Notes under the pieces: model-generated
Seen by the model: the letters and a program-made list of their open reading frames with translations, nothing else
Told to the model about the DNA's origin: nothing
Databases searched by the model: none
DNA from: Pseudomonas sp. Tri1
Lineage (GTDB): Bacteria; Pseudomonadota; Gammaproteobacteria; Pseudomonadales; Pseudomonadaceae
DNA length: 64,000 bases
Assembly (NCBI RefSeq): GCF_017968885.1
Contig: NZ_CP072913.1
Coordinates: 3,704,001-3,768,000 of the forward strand
Reading direction: 5' to 3'
Part shown: one piece after another, positions 42,455 to 52,523 of the stretch
Position numbering within the stretch: position 1 is the first letter of the stretch
Layout: the number at the start of each line of letters is the position of its first letter
Translations under genes and position numbers: made by a program

Positions 42455-44443
42455 ATGGCCAATGCCGAGAGTGAATATGCTCGTTTGTCCGACGCCGAGC
42501 TGGATGAATCAAAGCCCGTTCGCCGCCCCCGAAGGGCTAAAGCGGCGCAAGAGGAGAAGTTGCCCGAACGCCTGTTACCGCAACTGGCTACACCCGTGGA
42601 GCTACCGCCGCCCGGTGAATGGCGCTATGAGGTGCAATTCCACGGCTATCGGCTGCTAACGCGCATCGAAGATGGCGAAATCCGCTTGCTCAATCGCAAT
42701 CAGCAGGACTGGACCGAGCGCCTCAAGCTGCATGCCGCTGCCCTGGCCAAGTTGAACCTGGGGGATAGTTGGCTCGATGGTGAATTGGTCCTGTTGGACG
42801 ATGCCGGGCATTCTGATTTCGACGCCCTGCGCCAGGCCTTCGAAATCGGCCGCAGCGTCGACATGGTGTATTTCCTGTTCGATGCGCCCTTTCTCAATGG
42901 CGTCGATCTGCGCCAGGCACCCGTGGAAGAACGCCGCGCGGCGCTTAAAAAGGCCCTGAAGAACAATGCCAGCAAGCGCCTGCGCTTCTCCGAAGCGTTT
43001 TCTGCCAGCCAGCACGACATGTTCGAAAGCGCCATCGCCCTCTCCCTGGACAGCGTGGTCGGCAAGCGCCTGGGCAGTCCATATATGTCCCGACGCAGCG
43101 CCGATTGGGTGAAGCTCAAATGCCGGCTTCGCCAAGCCTTCGTGATCGTCGGCTTTACCCGCCCACAGGGCAAGCGCAGCGGTTTCGGCGCGTTATTGCT
43201 GGCGGTCAACGGGCCGTCGGGGCTGGTATATGCCGGTCGGGTCGGCACCGGGTTCACTCAATCCCAGCTCAAGCACCTCCATGAACAACTCAGTGCCCAG
43301 GAGCGTGACACCGCGCCGCTGGCTACACCGGTCAACGGCGCGCAAAAACGCGGTGTGCATTGGGTCGAGCCGACACAAGCCTGTGAAGTCGAATTCGCCG
43401 AATGGACCCGTGACGGCCTGATACGCCAGGCGGTTTTCCTGGATCTGTCAGCCAGCACACCGACCAGCAGGATTGTCCGTGAGCAGCCCATGCCGATAAA
43501 GGCCATGACGACTAAACCCCAACACCGCGGCAAAACCCGCAGCGTGAAAATCGGCGGCGTAGTGATTAGCCATCCCGAGCGCGTCATCGACAGTGTCAGC
43601 GGTGTCCAAAAAGCCGAACTGGCCCAGTATTACGCGGACATCGCTCCATGGATCCTGCCCCACCTGAAGCAGCGTCCCGTTGCTTTGCTAAGAGCTCCGG
43701 ACGGAATCGGTGAGGAGCAGTTTTTTCAGAAACACGCTGATCGCCTGGACATTCCCCACATCAAGCAACTGGATCCGGGGCTGGACCCCGGCCATGCCGC
43801 CCTGATGGAAATCGACAGCGTCCAGTCGCTCATCAGCGCGGCCCAGATGGGCACCGTGGAGTTGCACACCTGGGCCGCGACCCACGACCGGATCGAAACA
43901 CCCGACCAGTTCGTCCTGGACCTGGACCCCGACCCGTCGTTGCCCTGGAGCGCCATGCTCGAGGCGACACGCCTGACTCTGGCGCTGCTCGATGAGCTGG
44001 GCTTGCAGGCCTTTCTCAAGACCAGCGGCGGCAAAGGCATGCACCTCATCGTGCCGTTGGCGCGAAGCGAAGGCTGGGACAGCACCAAGGCGTTCGCCAA
44101 GGCCATATCCCAGTATCTGGCCCAGCAGATGCCCGAACGGATCACCTCTACCATGGGGCCGAAAAATCGCGTCGGGAAAATATTCGTCGATTACCTGCGC
44201 AACGCCCGGGGCGCCAGTACCGTGAGCGCCTACTCGGTACGCGCCAGGCCAGGCCTGCCGGTATCCGTACCGATTGCCCGTGCCGAACTCGACAATCTGC
44301 GTAACGCCCAGCAGTGGGATATCTATACGGCACTGGAACGGGCCAAGGGCCTGGGCGCCGATCCGTGGGAGGGCTACAACCATCGACAGCGGATCACGGC
44401 GAGAATGTGGGAACAATTAGACGCGCAAAAACCCATGCAATGA
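42455..44443 (+). CDS. ligD: LigD-like protein: degenerate ligase domain plus polymerase domain, no phosphoesterase domain
   Basis: A 662-aa protein. Residues ~40-330 align with the LigD ATP-dependent ligase domain, but motif I, normally K-x-D-G in YEIKFDGYR, reads YEVQFHGYR: the adenylated lysine is Gln61 and the aspartate His63. Motif IV is also altered (DSVVGKR rather than EGxxxKR); motif V WVKLKC is kept. Residues ~350-640 are a polymerase/primase domain with DLDPDP (Asp489, Asp491) and KTSGGKGMHLIVPL intact. The N-terminal phosphoesterase domain of P. aeruginosa LigD (~840 aa) is missing. It probably retains fill-in synthesis but not sealing. Confidence 0.88.
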   Translation: MANAESEYARLSDAELDESKPVRRPRRAKAAQEEKLPERLLPQLATPVELPPPGEWRYEVQFHGYRLLTRIEDGEIRLLNRNQQDWTERLKLHAAALAKLNLGDSWLDGELVLLDDAGHSDFDALRQAFEIGRSVDMVYFLFDAPFLNGVDLRQAPVEERRAALKKALKNNASKRLRFSEAFSASQHDMFESAIALSLDSVVGKRLGSPYMSRRSADWVKLKCRLRQAFVIVGFTRPQGKRSGFGALLLAVNGPSGLVYAGRVGTGFTQSQLKHLHEQLSAQERDTAPLATPVNGAQKRGVHWVEPTQACEVEFAEWTRDGLIRQAVFLDLSASTPTSRIVREQPMPIKAMTTKPQHRGKTRSVKIGGVVISHPERVIDSVSGVQKAELAQYYADIAPWILPHLKQRPVALLRAPDGIGEEQFFQKHADRLDIPHIKQLDPGLDPGHAALMEIDSVQSLISAAQMGTVELHTWAATHDRIETPDQFVLDLDPDPSLPWSAMLEATRLTLALLDELGLQAFLKTSGGKGMHLIVPLARSEGWDSTKAFAKAISQYLAQQMPERITSTMGPKNRVGKIFVDYLRNARGASTVSAYSVRARPGLPVSVPIARAELDNLRNAQQWDIYTALERAKGLGADPWEGYNHRQRITARMWEQLDAQKPMQ

Positions 44444-44470
44444 TCGGACAGGGTTCAGGGAGGAACCCTC

Positions 44471-45370
44471 TCAGATCCAGACGAAGATCGCCAACAAACC
44501 GCCGAAAAAGGCCCATTTCTGCAAGTAATACAGCTTGCGGTTGCGTTTCTTCAGCTCTTTGCCCTGCAGACGAATCTTGTAGAGCCTGGAAAATGCCCGG
44601 TTCAGCCACCCCGTCTTGTCACCCGCATCGTTAGGCGCGCCGGCGGCGGCCATCACGGTACGGCTGAACCAGCGGTTGAACGCAGTGGCCCAGGAAAATT
44701 TCATGGGGCGTTCCACGTCACAAAACAAAATAATGCGATTGTGTGGCGTGGTGTTCTCGGCGTAATGAATGAACGTCTCGTCGAACATCACCGCTTCGCC
44801 ATCACGCCAATGGTAAGGCTCGCCATCGACGTTGATATAACAGCCGGCATCATTGGGCGTTTCCAGGCCCAGGTGATACCGATACGACCCTGCGTACGGG
44901 TCGCGGTGACGGACCAGTTTCGACCCCGGTGGCAATTGCGCGAACATCGCGGCCTTGATCGATCCGATGCTTTGCACCAGCTCCGTGGTCCGCGGGCAGA
45001 GCTTCATGGCCGAGGGATGGCTGTCGCCGTACCACTTGAGGTAAAAACGCTTCCAACCGGTCTTGAAGAATGAGTTGAAACCAAGATCATCGTATTGATG
45101 GGAGCGCTTGATTTCCCCCGCTTGCAACAGGTTCTGGCCTTCGGCACGGATCTCCTGCCAGTGGGCCTGCAACGGGCTCAGGTCGGGAAAATCCGCCGGA
45201 TTGAGGAAAGGCTTGTTGGGCAGTTTCGAACACAGGTAAAGCAGGCAGTTGATCGGCGCGAGAAAGGACGAATGGTCGCTCAACTGGCGTCCGAACTTAT
45301 GCCGTACATGCCCACGCAGATGCACATAGCCGATGGACAGGATATAGATCGCGATAATGATGAGCTTCAC
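44471..45370 (-). CDS. lpxO: Lipid A 2-hydroxylase (aspartyl/asparaginyl beta-hydroxylase family)
   Basis: A 299-aa Fe(II)/2-oxoglutarate dioxygenase that would hydroxylate a secondary lauroyl chain of lipid A. An N-terminal membrane segment (KLIIIAIYILSIGYVHLRG) anchors it. The iron ligands are in KLVRHRDPYAGSYRYHLGL and DETFIHYAEN, and the 2OG-binding arginine in HNRIILFCDVERP. A C-terminal hydrophobic segment ends the protein. GTG 45370 gives the usual LpxO length and start; the frame continues upstream to 45517 without family resemblance. Convergent with ligD. Confidence 0.87.
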   Translation of the reverse strand: MKLIIIAIYILSIGYVHLRGHVRHKFGRQLSDHSSFLAPINCLLYLCSKLPNKPFLNPADFPDLSPLQAHWQEIRAEGQNLLQAGEIKRSHQYDDLGFNSFFKTGWKRFYLKWYGDSHPSAMKLCPRTTELVQSIGSIKAAMFAQLPPGSKLVRHRDPYAGSYRYHLGLETPNDAGCYINVDGEPYHWRDGEAVMFDETFIHYAENTTPHNRIILFCDVERPMKFSWATAFNRWFSRTVMAAAGAPNDAGDKTGWLNRAFSRLYKIRLQGKELKKRNRKLYYLQKWAFFGGLLAIFVWI

Positions 45371-45772
45371 GGAATCGATCACAAATAGGAGTGAACAGGC
45401 GGTTCCCCCCGGCCAGCCGAGTGACAAGGGAGACGGCGTCGGGTGAGATGGCATTTTAGCCAGAGTTTGTAGCCGAAAGTTATCCTTCAGTTGTGAAAAA
45501 CTGTCATGCCGGGGCAATACCCTATCGTTAATGCGGCCAGATCAGTACAATCGCCGCCAAACATCACGCGCCCCCTTTGGCCGATACCGGAAACCCGGCT
45601 TCGGCGCACGTCTATTCGGGCCGGGCGCTCCGTATGCTGCTGTCCTCTTATGCCGGATGGACCCTTGCGCTTGCGACCGCGATGCCTTAGTGCGGTCGGG
45701 ACCTGCGCAAACAGGTACTGAACAGGTACTGCCGCACCCTTAGCTACTCTGAATGTTCCGCAGGATAAACCT
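45371..45772. other. Intergenic region upstream of ybiT
   Basis: About 400 bases between divergent lpxO and ybiT. It contains an 11-base tandem repeat, AACAGGTACTG twice, at 45710-45731. Small open frames here (for example 45506-45721) lack ribosome sites and family features. Promoters for both neighbours are expected. Confidence 0.5.
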
Positions 45773-47362
45773 TTGATCTCTACAGCTAACATCACCATGC
45801 AGTTCGGCGCCAAGCCGCTGTTCGAAAACGTCTCGGTCAAGTTCGGCGCGGGTAACCGCTATGGCCTGATCGGCGCCAACGGTTGCGGCAAGTCGACCTT
45901 CATGAAAATCCTTGGCGGCGATCTTGAGCCGTCCGGCGGCCAGGTGATGCTCGAGCCGAACGTACGCCTGGGTAAATTGCGCCAGGATCAGTTCGCCTAC
46001 GAAGAATTCACCGTGATCGATACCGTGATCATGGGCCATGAAGAGCTGTGGAAGGTCAAGGCCGAGCGCGATCGCATCTATTCGCTGCCGGAAATGACCG
46101 AAGAAGACGGCATGGCCGTGGCCGAGCTGGAAACCGAGTTTGCCGAGATGGACGGCTACACCGCCGAATCCCGCGCCGGCGAACTGCTGCTGGGCCTGGG
46201 GATTGGCATCGAGCAGCATTTCGGCCCGATGAGCGAAGTGTCGCCAGGCTGGAAACTGCGTGTGTTGCTGGCCCAGGCACTGTTCTCCGACCCGGAAGTG
46301 CTGCTGCTGGACGAGCCGACCAACCACCTGGATATCAACACCATCCGCTGGCTGGAAAACGTGCTGACCCAGCGTTCGAGCCTGATGATCATCATCTCCC
46401 ACGACCGTCACTTCCTGAACAGTGTCTGCACCCACATGGCGGACCTGGACTACGGCGAGCTGCGCCTGTTCCCGGGCAACTATGACGAATACATGACCGT
46501 GGCGACCCAGTCCCGCGAGCAGCTGCTGTCGGACAACGCCAAGAAGAAGGCACAGATTTCCGAACTGCAATCGTTCGTCAGCCGTTTCTCGGCCAACGCC
46601 TCGAAAGCCAAGCAAGCCACCTCCCGCGCCAAGCAGATCGACAAGATCCAACTGGCCGAGGTCAAGCCATCGAGCCGTGTCAGCCCGTTCATTCGCTTCG
46701 AGCAGACCAAAAAGCTCCACCGCCAGGCGGTCATTGTCGAGCGCATGGCTAAAGGCTTTGACGGCAAGCCGCTGTTCAAGGACTTCAGCTTCACCGTCGA
46801 AGCCGGCGAGCGCGTGGCAATCATTGGCCCGAACGGCATCGGCAAGACCACCTTGCTGCGCACCCTGGTCAATGAACTGGAACCGGATGCCGGTACGGTG
46901 AAATGGACCGACGCCGCGGAACTGGGCTACTACGCCCAGGACCATGCCCACGACTTCGAAGACGACGTCAACCTGTTCGACTGGATGGGCCAATGGACCC
47001 AGGGCGGCGAACAACTGGTGCGTGGCACCTTGGGCCGTATGCTGTTTTCCAACGACGAGATCCTCAAGTCGGTCAAGGTCATTTCCGGGGGTGAACAGGG
47101 CCGCATGCTGTTCGGCAAACTGATCCTGCAAAAGCCCAACGTGCTGGTGATGGACGAACCCACCAACCACTTGGACATGGAATCCATCGAAGCGCTGAAC
47201 CTGGCGCTGGAAAACTACCCGGGCACGCTGATCTTCGTCAGCCATGACCGGGAGTTCGTCTCCTCCCTGGCCACCCGCATCATCGAGCTGAGCGCCGACG
47301 GCGTGGTCGACTTCAGCGGCACCTATGACGACTACCTGCGTAGCCAGGGTGTGGTGTTCTAA
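45773..47362 (+). CDS. ybiT: ABC-F ATPase, YbiT type
   Basis: A 529-aa ribosome-associated ABC-F protein with two ATP-binding domains and no membrane part. Domain 1 has Walker [10 protein letters not shown] (~34-42) and [11 protein letters not shown]; domain 2 has GPNGIGKTT (~345-353), [12 protein letters not shown] and [11 protein letters not shown]. Between them is the long helical P-site linker (~240-310, Lys/Gln-rich). YbiT relatives act on the ribosomal E site during translation. The TTG start is used since the protein begins at the family's [16 protein letters not shown] is upstream. No antibiotic-resistance subfamily features were noted. Confidence 0.93.
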   Translation: MISTANITMQFGAKPLFENVSVKFGAGNRYGLIGANGCGKSTFMKILGGDLEPSGGQVMLEPNVRLGKLRQDQFAYEEFTVIDTVIMGHEELWKVKAERDRIYSLPEMTEEDGMAVAELETEFAEMDGYTAESRAGELLLGLGIGIEQHFGPMSEVSPGWKLRVLLAQALFSDPEVLLLDEPTNHLDINTIRWLENVLTQRSSLMIIISHDRHFLNSVCTHMADLDYGELRLFPGNYDEYMTVATQSREQLLSDNAKKKAQISELQSFVSRFSANASKAKQATSRAKQIDKIQLAEVKPSSRVSPFIRFEQTKKLHRQAVIVERMAKGFDGKPLFKDFSFTVEAGERVAIIGPNGIGKTTLLRTLVNELEPDAGTVKWTDAAELGYYAQDHAHDFEDDVNLFDWMGQWTQGGEQLVRGTLGRMLFSNDEILKSVKVISGGEQGRMLFGKLILQKPNVLVMDEPTNHLDMESIEALNLALENYPGTLIFVSHDREFVSSLATRIIELSADGVVDFSGTYDDYLRSQGVVF

Positions 47363-47391
47363 GCACCGCCCTTAGCTGCACGCTGCACGTG

Positions 47392-47421
47392 AAAGCCCTG
47401 TCCGTTGTGACAGGGCTTTTT
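47392..47421 (+). terminator. Intrinsic terminator after ybiT
   Basis: AAAGCCCTGTC, a 6-base loop, GACAGGGCTTT then TTTGTC: a perfect 11-bp stem ending in a T-run, 30 bases after the ybiT stop. Confidence 0.88.
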
Positions 47422-47440
47422 GTCTTCCAAGGGTAAAAAC

Positions 47441-47600
47441 CTGTGGGAGCGAGCTTGCTCGCGATGAGGCCCTTCCAGCCAACATCACCATTGCCTGAAC
47501 CACCGCCATCGCGAGCAAGCTCGCTCTCACAGGGATTAGTGGCGAACCTGAATCTCGCAACCACCCTGGCAAAGTGTGGGAGCGAGCTTGCTCGCGATGG
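47441..47600. repeat. REP inverted pair plus a third REP unit
   Basis: Arms at 47441-47465 and 47508-47532 form an inverted pair with one mismatch; a further unit at 47575-47600 is in the first orientation. They fill most of the 337-base gap between ybiT and the MFS gene. Confidence 0.87.
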
Positions 47601-47699
47601 CGGCACATTCTCCACCAATGCAAACCGTTAGCCTGCTTTCTTTTATCCCCACCTCGCGCCATGATGAGGCTCTCTTACCGCTGCCCGCGAACGAGCCCC

Positions 47700-48893
47700 A
47701 TGCCAACGCCCTCATCTGCCCCCAGCTCCCTGTCGATCACCCTGCAGATCGTCTCCATTGTGTTCTACACCTTCATCGCCTTCCTCTGCATCGGCCTGCC
47801 GATTGCGGTTCTGCCCGGGTATGTCCACGAGCAGCTGGGTTTCAGTGCAGTGGTGGCCGGGCTGACCATTGGCTCACAGTATCTGGCGACCCTGCTCAGC
47901 CGCCCCATGGCCGGGCGGTTGTCGGACAGCGTTGGCACCAAGCGGGCGATCGTCTACGGGTTATCGGGGATTGTACTCAGCGGTGTGCTGACGCTGATCT
48001 CGACCCTGCTGCAAAGCTTTCCTCTAACCAGCCTGCTGATTCTGATTGCCGGCCGATTGCTGCTCGGCGTGGCCCAGGGGCTGATTGGCGTGGGCACCAT
48101 CAGTTGGTGCATGGGCCAGGTGGGCGTGGAACACACCGCCCGCTCGATTTCCTGGAATGGCATCGCCTCTTACGGGGCCATTGCCATCGGCGCGCCACTG
48201 GGGGTGGTGATGGTCGGCGAACTGGGCTTCGCCAGCCTGGGTATCGCCCTGTCGGTGCTGGCCGGCATGGCGCTGTTGATGATTCGCAACAAACCGTCGG
48301 TGCCGGTCATTCGTGGCGAGCGCTTGCCCTTCTGGGCGGTGTTCGGGCGCATTGCGCCATACGGAGCGAGCCTGTGCCTGGCCTCGATCGGCTACGGCAC
48401 ACTCACCACGTTCATCACGCTCTTCTATATCAGCCGCGGCTGGACCGGAGCGGCCTGGTGCCTGACGGTTTTCGGCGTCTGCTTCATCCTGGCGCGGTTG
48501 ATATTCATCTCCAGCATCGCCCGCTTCGGCGGCTTCAGCTCGGCCATTGCCTGCATGAGCATCGAAACCCTGGGGCTGGTATTGCTTTGGCTGGCGCCGA
48601 ACACCGCGGTCGCGCTGATCGGCGCGGGGCTGGCGGGCTTCGGGCTGTCGCTGGTGTACCCGGCACTGGGGGTGGAAGCGATCAAGCAAGTGCCAAACAC
48701 CAGCCGTGGCGCGGGATTGAGCGCCTATGCGGTGTTCTTTGACCTGGCGCTGGCGATTGCCGGCCCGCTGATGGGCGCGGTGGCATTGAACCTGGGCTAT
48801 TCGTCGATCTTCTTCTGCGCCGCGTTGCTGTCGGTCAGCGGGCTGGGCCTGACCCTGCTGCTACGTCGCCAAGCGACAAACGCCCATTATTGA
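47700..48893 (+). CDS. MFS transporter, YhhS/YfcJ-like
   Basis: A 397-aa major-facilitator protein with about 12 hydrophobic segments. It carries the loop after TM2, RPMAGRLSDSVGTKRAIVYG, and matches the YhhS/YfcJ (UPF0226) group as remembered. Substrate unknown. In-frame ATGs at 47661 and 47664 are alternative starts; 47700 places the first membrane helix at a normal distance. Its stop overlaps the convergent hydrolase stop by 7 bases. Confidence 0.82.
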   Translation: MPTPSSAPSSLSITLQIVSIVFYTFIAFLCIGLPIAVLPGYVHEQLGFSAVVAGLTIGSQYLATLLSRPMAGRLSDSVGTKRAIVYGLSGIVLSGVLTLISTLLQSFPLTSLLILIAGRLLLGVAQGLIGVGTISWCMGQVGVEHTARSISWNGIASYGAIAIGAPLGVVMVGELGFASLGIALSVLAGMALLMIRNKPSVPVIRGERLPFWAVFGRIAPYGASLCLASIGYGTLTTFITLFYISRGWTGAAWCLTVFGVCFILARLIFISSIARFGGFSSAIACMSIETLGLVLLWLAPNTAVALIGAGLAGFGLSLVYPALGVEAIKQVPNTSRGAGLSAYAVFFDLALAIAGPLMGAVALNLGYSSIFFCAALLSVSGLGLTLLLRRQATNAHY

Positions 48894-49924
48894 TCGGCCG
48901 TCCTCATCCCCGCCCGGGTCGGCTTGCCCAAGGCCTCGCCGAAGAAACGACTGGCCTCGGAAATCATGGTGCGGTGGATGTCCTTGCGGTCGACACCGTC
49001 AGCATCGGTGCACAACGCCGGCATCGCGGCGATCTGTTCATCGGTACACGGGGCCAGGAAGACAAAATGCCCCGCTCCGGCCAGCGTCTTGAAATCCGGT
49101 GCGGTAGGCAGCTTGCGGGCCAAGGCGGCGGCGTTTTTATCGAAAGCCACCAGCTTGTCGCCGTCGCCGCTGTACAACAGCACCGGCACATGGACGTCGG
49201 CCAGGGTGTGACGGCCAAACTTCAGGCTCAACGGCGCCATGAGCAATAATGCGCGGACCCTGGGGTCGGCCACCGGGTACAGGTCGTCGCGATCGGCAAT
49301 CAACTCGCCCTGGGTGTTACAGGCGTCACGGTCATCCGGTCGCTCCTGGCAGTAGCGACGCAGGCGGTTGAGATCCGGCGTCGCGCCGGACAGGATCAGC
49401 GCCGTCTCGCCACCGGCCGAATAGCCGATCACCCCGACCTGCCCGGCGTTGACGAACGGCGAAAGCATAGGGTCATTGAGCGTGGCGGTAATGGCTTCGG
49501 AAATCTGGATCGGCCGGCCATACAGGTTGCTCAGGGTTCCGAGCCGGCTGTGGTCCTGGGCGTTGTCGCCGGGATGAATCACCGCCACCACCACGAACCC
49601 CTGGCGCGCCAGGGAAGTGGCCAGGTCATGCAGGGCCAGCGGCGTACCGGTATTGCCATGGGACAGCATCAGCAGCGGAAAGCGGCCGATGGCGATCTGG
49701 GCGTCTGGCGCGGCATCGATCTGGTAGCCACCCAGCAGGCTGGACTGTCCCCGGTCGGTGGACGGATAAAAGGCGATGGCGTGCATCGGCTGCTGATCCA
49801 GCGGATCGAGAAAGCTCAGTTCATGGAAACCGGCGCTCCAATGCGGATGCGGCCCCGGTGCGGCCTGCACTGAAGCGAGACTGGCTAACAAGCAAAGCAG
49901 CAGCGCTGCACCAAAACGTGTCAT
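48887..49924 (-). CDS. Secreted alpha/beta hydrolase (dienelactone-hydrolase-like)
   Basis: A 345-aa alpha/beta-fold enzyme with a signal peptide (RFGAALLLCLLASLASVQA). The oxyanion region is LLMLSHGNTGTPLALHDLA, the nucleophile elbow is GYSAGG with Ser, an acid is in LLYSGDGDKL, and the histidine is in AGAGHFVFLAPC. This is the pattern of the platelet-activating-factor-acetylhydrolase/dienelactone-hydrolase-like group. Substrate unknown. ATG 49924 fits the signal peptide; upstream in-frame sequence to 50044 lacks one. Confidence 0.8.
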   Translation of the reverse strand: MTRFGAALLLCLLASLASVQAAPGPHPHWSAGFHELSFLDPLDQQPMHAIAFYPSTDRGQSSLLGGYQIDAAPDAQIAIGRFPLLMLSHGNTGTPLALHDLATSLARQGFVVVAVIHPGDNAQDHSRLGTLSNLYGRPIQISEAITATLNDPMLSPFVNAGQVGVIGYSAGGETALILSGATPDLNRLRRYCQERPDDRDACNTQGELIADRDDLYPVADPRVRALLLMAPLSLKFGRHTLADVHVPVLLYSGDGDKLVAFDKNAAALARKLPTAPDFKTLAGAGHFVFLAPCTDEQIAAMPALCTDADGVDRKDIHRTMISEASRFFGEALGKPTRAGMRTADQ

Positions 49925-50107
49925 CGAATCTTCCACCTTCACCAGCGCACGGGAAGGCCCCGCCGCTCGCAATCCTGGCCGTGCATAACCTGCGCCATAA
50001 CGCCCAGCGCCGAATGCAGAAAACCCTGCATCCCGACCATCCAATGACGACGAGAATACAGGGTTTTACCAAGGTTGCCCGAAGAGCTTGGTGCCTTTAC
50101 GCAAGCC

Positions 50108-50716
50108 TTACGCAGCAGCGAACTGCTGGCCGATCTGCGACTGGGCTTGGTTCATGCCCTTGATACGCATCTCGTCACCCTTGGCCAACCCTTCGGCACG
50201 GACGAATTCGATGTCGGTGATGCCAAGGAAACCGAACATCACTTTCAGGTAATCTTCATGACCAACGCCGCTCGGCTGTCCAGCATGCAGGCCGCCTGCT
50301 GTGGACACGATCACCAGTTTCTTGCCACCGCACAGGCCTTCGAAGCCGGCTTCGGTGTAGCGGAACGTCTGGCCGGCCACGGCAATGCGGTCGATCCAGG
50401 CCTTGAGTTGGGTCGGAATGCTGAAGTTGTACATGGGCGCAGCGATGACCACCGCATCAGCCGCCAGGAACTCGGCCATCGTCGACGCACTGAGATCGGC
50501 TTCGTGTTTGAGGGCCGCGTCGCGCAATTCGGCGCTGGTGCCGGCGGCAACCAGGGTCTGGGCGGAAAAATGGCTGATGGCGTCGGCCGCCAGGTCGCGG
50601 TAGGTCACCGTGATGCCTGGCTCGGCAGCTTTCCAGGCTTCAACCACTTCACGGCTCAATTGGCGGGAAGCAGAGTTATCGCCGAGGATGCTCGAATCGA
50701 TGTGCAGCAATTTCAT
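50108..50716 (-). CDS. azoR: FMN-dependent NADH:quinone/azo reductase
   Basis: A 202-aa flavodoxin-fold reductase of the AzoR family, cytoplasmic homodimer in relatives, reducing quinones and azo dyes with NADH. It begins [21 protein letters not shown], the phosphate-binding loop for FMN, and contains [19 protein letters not shown] and VIVSTAGG. It is divergent from a LysR regulator 129 bases away, the usual arrangement for an inducible reductase. Confidence 0.92.
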   Translation of the reverse strand: MKLLHIDSSILGDNSASRQLSREVVEAWKAAEPGITVTYRDLAADAISHFSAQTLVAAGTSAELRDAALKHEADLSASTMAEFLAADAVVIAAPMYNFSIPTQLKAWIDRIAVAGQTFRYTEAGFEGLCGGKKLVIVSTAGGLHAGQPSGVGHEDYLKVMFGFLGITDIEFVRAEGLAKGDEMRIKGMNQAQSQIGQQFAAA

Positions 50717-50845
50717 GTGAGTGCTCTCCAAGTGAGGACCGCAACCAGGCGATCAATTGAAGACAATCCTATAGATCGATCCAATATTCGATAAGTGAGC
50801 ATAAATGCGATAGTTTGTCCCACTGATAGGACAATCGAGCCAGAC
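50717..50845. promoter_or_regulatory. azoR / LysR divergent promoter
   Basis: An AT-richer 129-base gap between divergent genes with several GATA/TATC words (for example TCGATAAGTGAGC and GCGATAG). LysR-type regulators normally bind such a region to control both genes. No single T-N11-A box stood out. Confidence 0.5.
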
Positions 50846-51754
50846 ATGCAAGACCTCAATGACTTGTACTACTTCGCCAAAGTCGTCGAAGCCGGCGGTT
50901 TCGCGGCGGCCGGGCGATTGCTGGGCATTCCCAAGTCGCGATTGTCGCGGCGTATCGCCGAGCTGGAAGAGCGCCTCGGCGCCCGCCTGCTCCAACGCAC
51001 TACTCGCCAATTGAAACTGACCGCGGTCGGCGAACGTTATCTGCGCCATTGCCAGGCCATGTTGCTGGAGGCCGAGATGGCTGACGAAGCGGTGGCAAGC
51101 ATGTCCAGCGAGCCCCGTGGGCGCCTGCGGGTTTCGAGCCCGGTCGGGCTGGCCCACCAGTTCCTGCCGGTGGTGATCGAGACCTTCCTGGCGAAATACC
51201 CTTTGGTGCAACTGGATATGACCCTGCTCAACCGGCGGGTGGACTTGATCAGCGAAGGCATCGATGTGGCGTTGCGCGTGCGTGACCTGGGAGACGAAGA
51301 CCCGCTGCTGATGACCCGGCGCCTGCGCCAGGCACGGCTGATGCTGGTTGCCAGCCCAGCCTTTGTCGAAGGACGGCGGATCGAAACCCCGGACGATCTC
51401 AAGCCATTGCCAGTGCTGGGAGCCCTTGAAGCGGATCGCCTGGTGCACCTGCGCCTGGTCAAGACCAACGGGGAAAGTGTCGAACTGGCCCTGGAGGCCC
51501 GCCTGGGCATCGACGACTTTGTCGTACGCCGTGCCTGCACCCTTGCCGGCTTGGGTTTTACCTTACTGCCAAGTATGTATTGCGAGCAGGAATTGCAAGA
51601 CGGCACACTGGTGGAATTATTGCCTGGATGGTCGCTACCCGATGGCTGGCTGCAGGCGGTCTACCCGCATCGACGTGGCATGCTGCCGGCGGTGCGCGCA
51701 TGGATCGACCATCTGGTAGAAGCGTTCGAAGGCTGTGGAGATAGAAAGATATGA
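50846..51754 (+). CDS. LysR-family transcriptional regulator
   Basis: A 302-aa regulator. Residues ~1-60 are the winged HTH (DLYYFAKVVEAGGFAAAGRLLGIPKSRLSRRIAELEERLGARL). Residues ~90-300 are the periplasmic-binding-protein-like effector domain. By subgroup style (MQDLNDLYYFAKVV) it resembles CrgA/YafC-type regulators. Probable target is the divergent azoR. It overlaps the next gene by 4 bases. Confidence 0.9.
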   Translation: MQDLNDLYYFAKVVEAGGFAAAGRLLGIPKSRLSRRIAELEERLGARLLQRTTRQLKLTAVGERYLRHCQAMLLEAEMADEAVASMSSEPRGRLRVSSPVGLAHQFLPVVIETFLAKYPLVQLDMTLLNRRVDLISEGIDVALRVRDLGDEDPLLMTRRLRQARLMLVASPAFVEGRRIETPDDLKPLPVLGALEADRLVHLRLVKTNGESVELALEARLGIDDFVVRRACTLAGLGFTLLPSMYCEQELQDGTLVELLPGWSLPDGWLQAVYPHRRGMLPAVRAWIDHLVEAFEGCGDRKI

Positions 51755-52101
51755 GCTTGAGCGAAGAGGATGTCGCGCAATTTTGCCTGGGCTTGCCCGG
51801 TGCTCGGGAAGACTACAAATGGGGCGGCGTGCGGGTGTTCTCCATCGCCGGAAACAAGATGTTCGCTCTCCAAGGCCTGCGCAGCGATTCGTTGGCGTTC
51901 AAGGTCGACAAGGATCTGTTCCTCGGTCATTGCGACCGCCCGGGCATTCATCCGGCGCCCTACCTGGCGCGGGCCCAGTGGATCATCATGCACCTGCCCT
52001 ACCCGCTGGGCGCCGACGAGCTGCAAGGCCTGCTGCAACGCTCTCACCAATTGGTGGTCAGCAAATTGCCCAAGCGCACCCAGGTCGGGTTGCTGCTCTA
52101 G
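51751..52101 (+). CDS. MmcQ/YjbR-family protein
   Basis: A 116-aa protein of the MmcQ/YjbR (DUF419) family, a CyaY-like double-wing fold thought to bind DNA. Landmarks are FCLGLPGAREDYKWGGVRVFSIAGNKMFAL and the closing HQLVVSKLPKRTQ. It starts within the LysR stop (ATGA), so is co-translated with it. Function unknown; stop overlaps the convergent DUF1294 stop. Confidence 0.85.
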   Translation: MSLSEEDVAQFCLGLPGAREDYKWGGVRVFSIAGNKMFALQGLRSDSLAFKVDKDLFLGHCDRPGIHPAPYLARAQWIIMHLPYPLGADELQGLLQRSHQLVVSKLPKRTQVGLLL

Positions 52102-52523
52102 AACAACGCCAGCAGGCGCCCGAGGAACAACTGGTCGATCCAGAACACTTGGTGCAGCAGGACGATGAACCAGAACACCACCTGGAACGACACCTTGCGG
52201 GTTTTGTGGCGAAACACCTGCTGGGCCAGCAATGCCCCCGGCCAACCGCCCGCCAGTTCCACGGCATGCAGCACATTCTCGGGGATGCGCCAGGCGTCGG
52301 CACGGGCCTTGCGCTTGTCACTCCAGTAGAGCAGAAACGCCACCAGACTGACGAGCCCATAGGCTGTCATCGGCACCCAGGACACGGCTCGCAATCCGAG
52401 CATGAGCGAACCGAACAACGGCAAGGCACACAGCAGCGCAAACACGATCAACTTGAGCCGCAGGTTCTGCACGGCACCGTCGGCAGTGTGCGCGGAGCGT
52501 TTGCGGGCACCGAAATCGTTCAT
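52098..52523 (-). CDS. DUF1294 membrane protein
   Basis: A 141-aa integral membrane protein with about four hydrophobic segments. The DUF1294 core reads [47 protein letters not shown] followed by a hydrophobic stretch (positions ~65-115). Function unknown. ATG 52523 overlaps the uppP stop (ATGA), so it is the second gene of that operon. Confidence 0.85.
   Translation of the reverse strand: MNDFGARKRSAHTADGAVQNLRLKLIVFALLCALPLFGSLMLGLRAVSWVPMTAYGLVSLVAFLLYWSDKRKARADAWRIPENVLHAVELAGGWPGALLAQQVFRHKTRKVSFQVVFWFIVLLHQVFWIDQLFLGRLLALF

Noticed and set aside
45506..45721. 71-aa open frame upstream of ybiT
   Set aside because: No ribosome binding site, no recognisable domain, Arg/Pro/Cys-rich translation typical of non-coding GC-rich sequence.
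45710..45731. 11-base tandem repeat as a regulatory iteron
   Set aside because: Only two copies, no palindrome, and no known factor; it may be chance. Recorded only within the intergenic entry.
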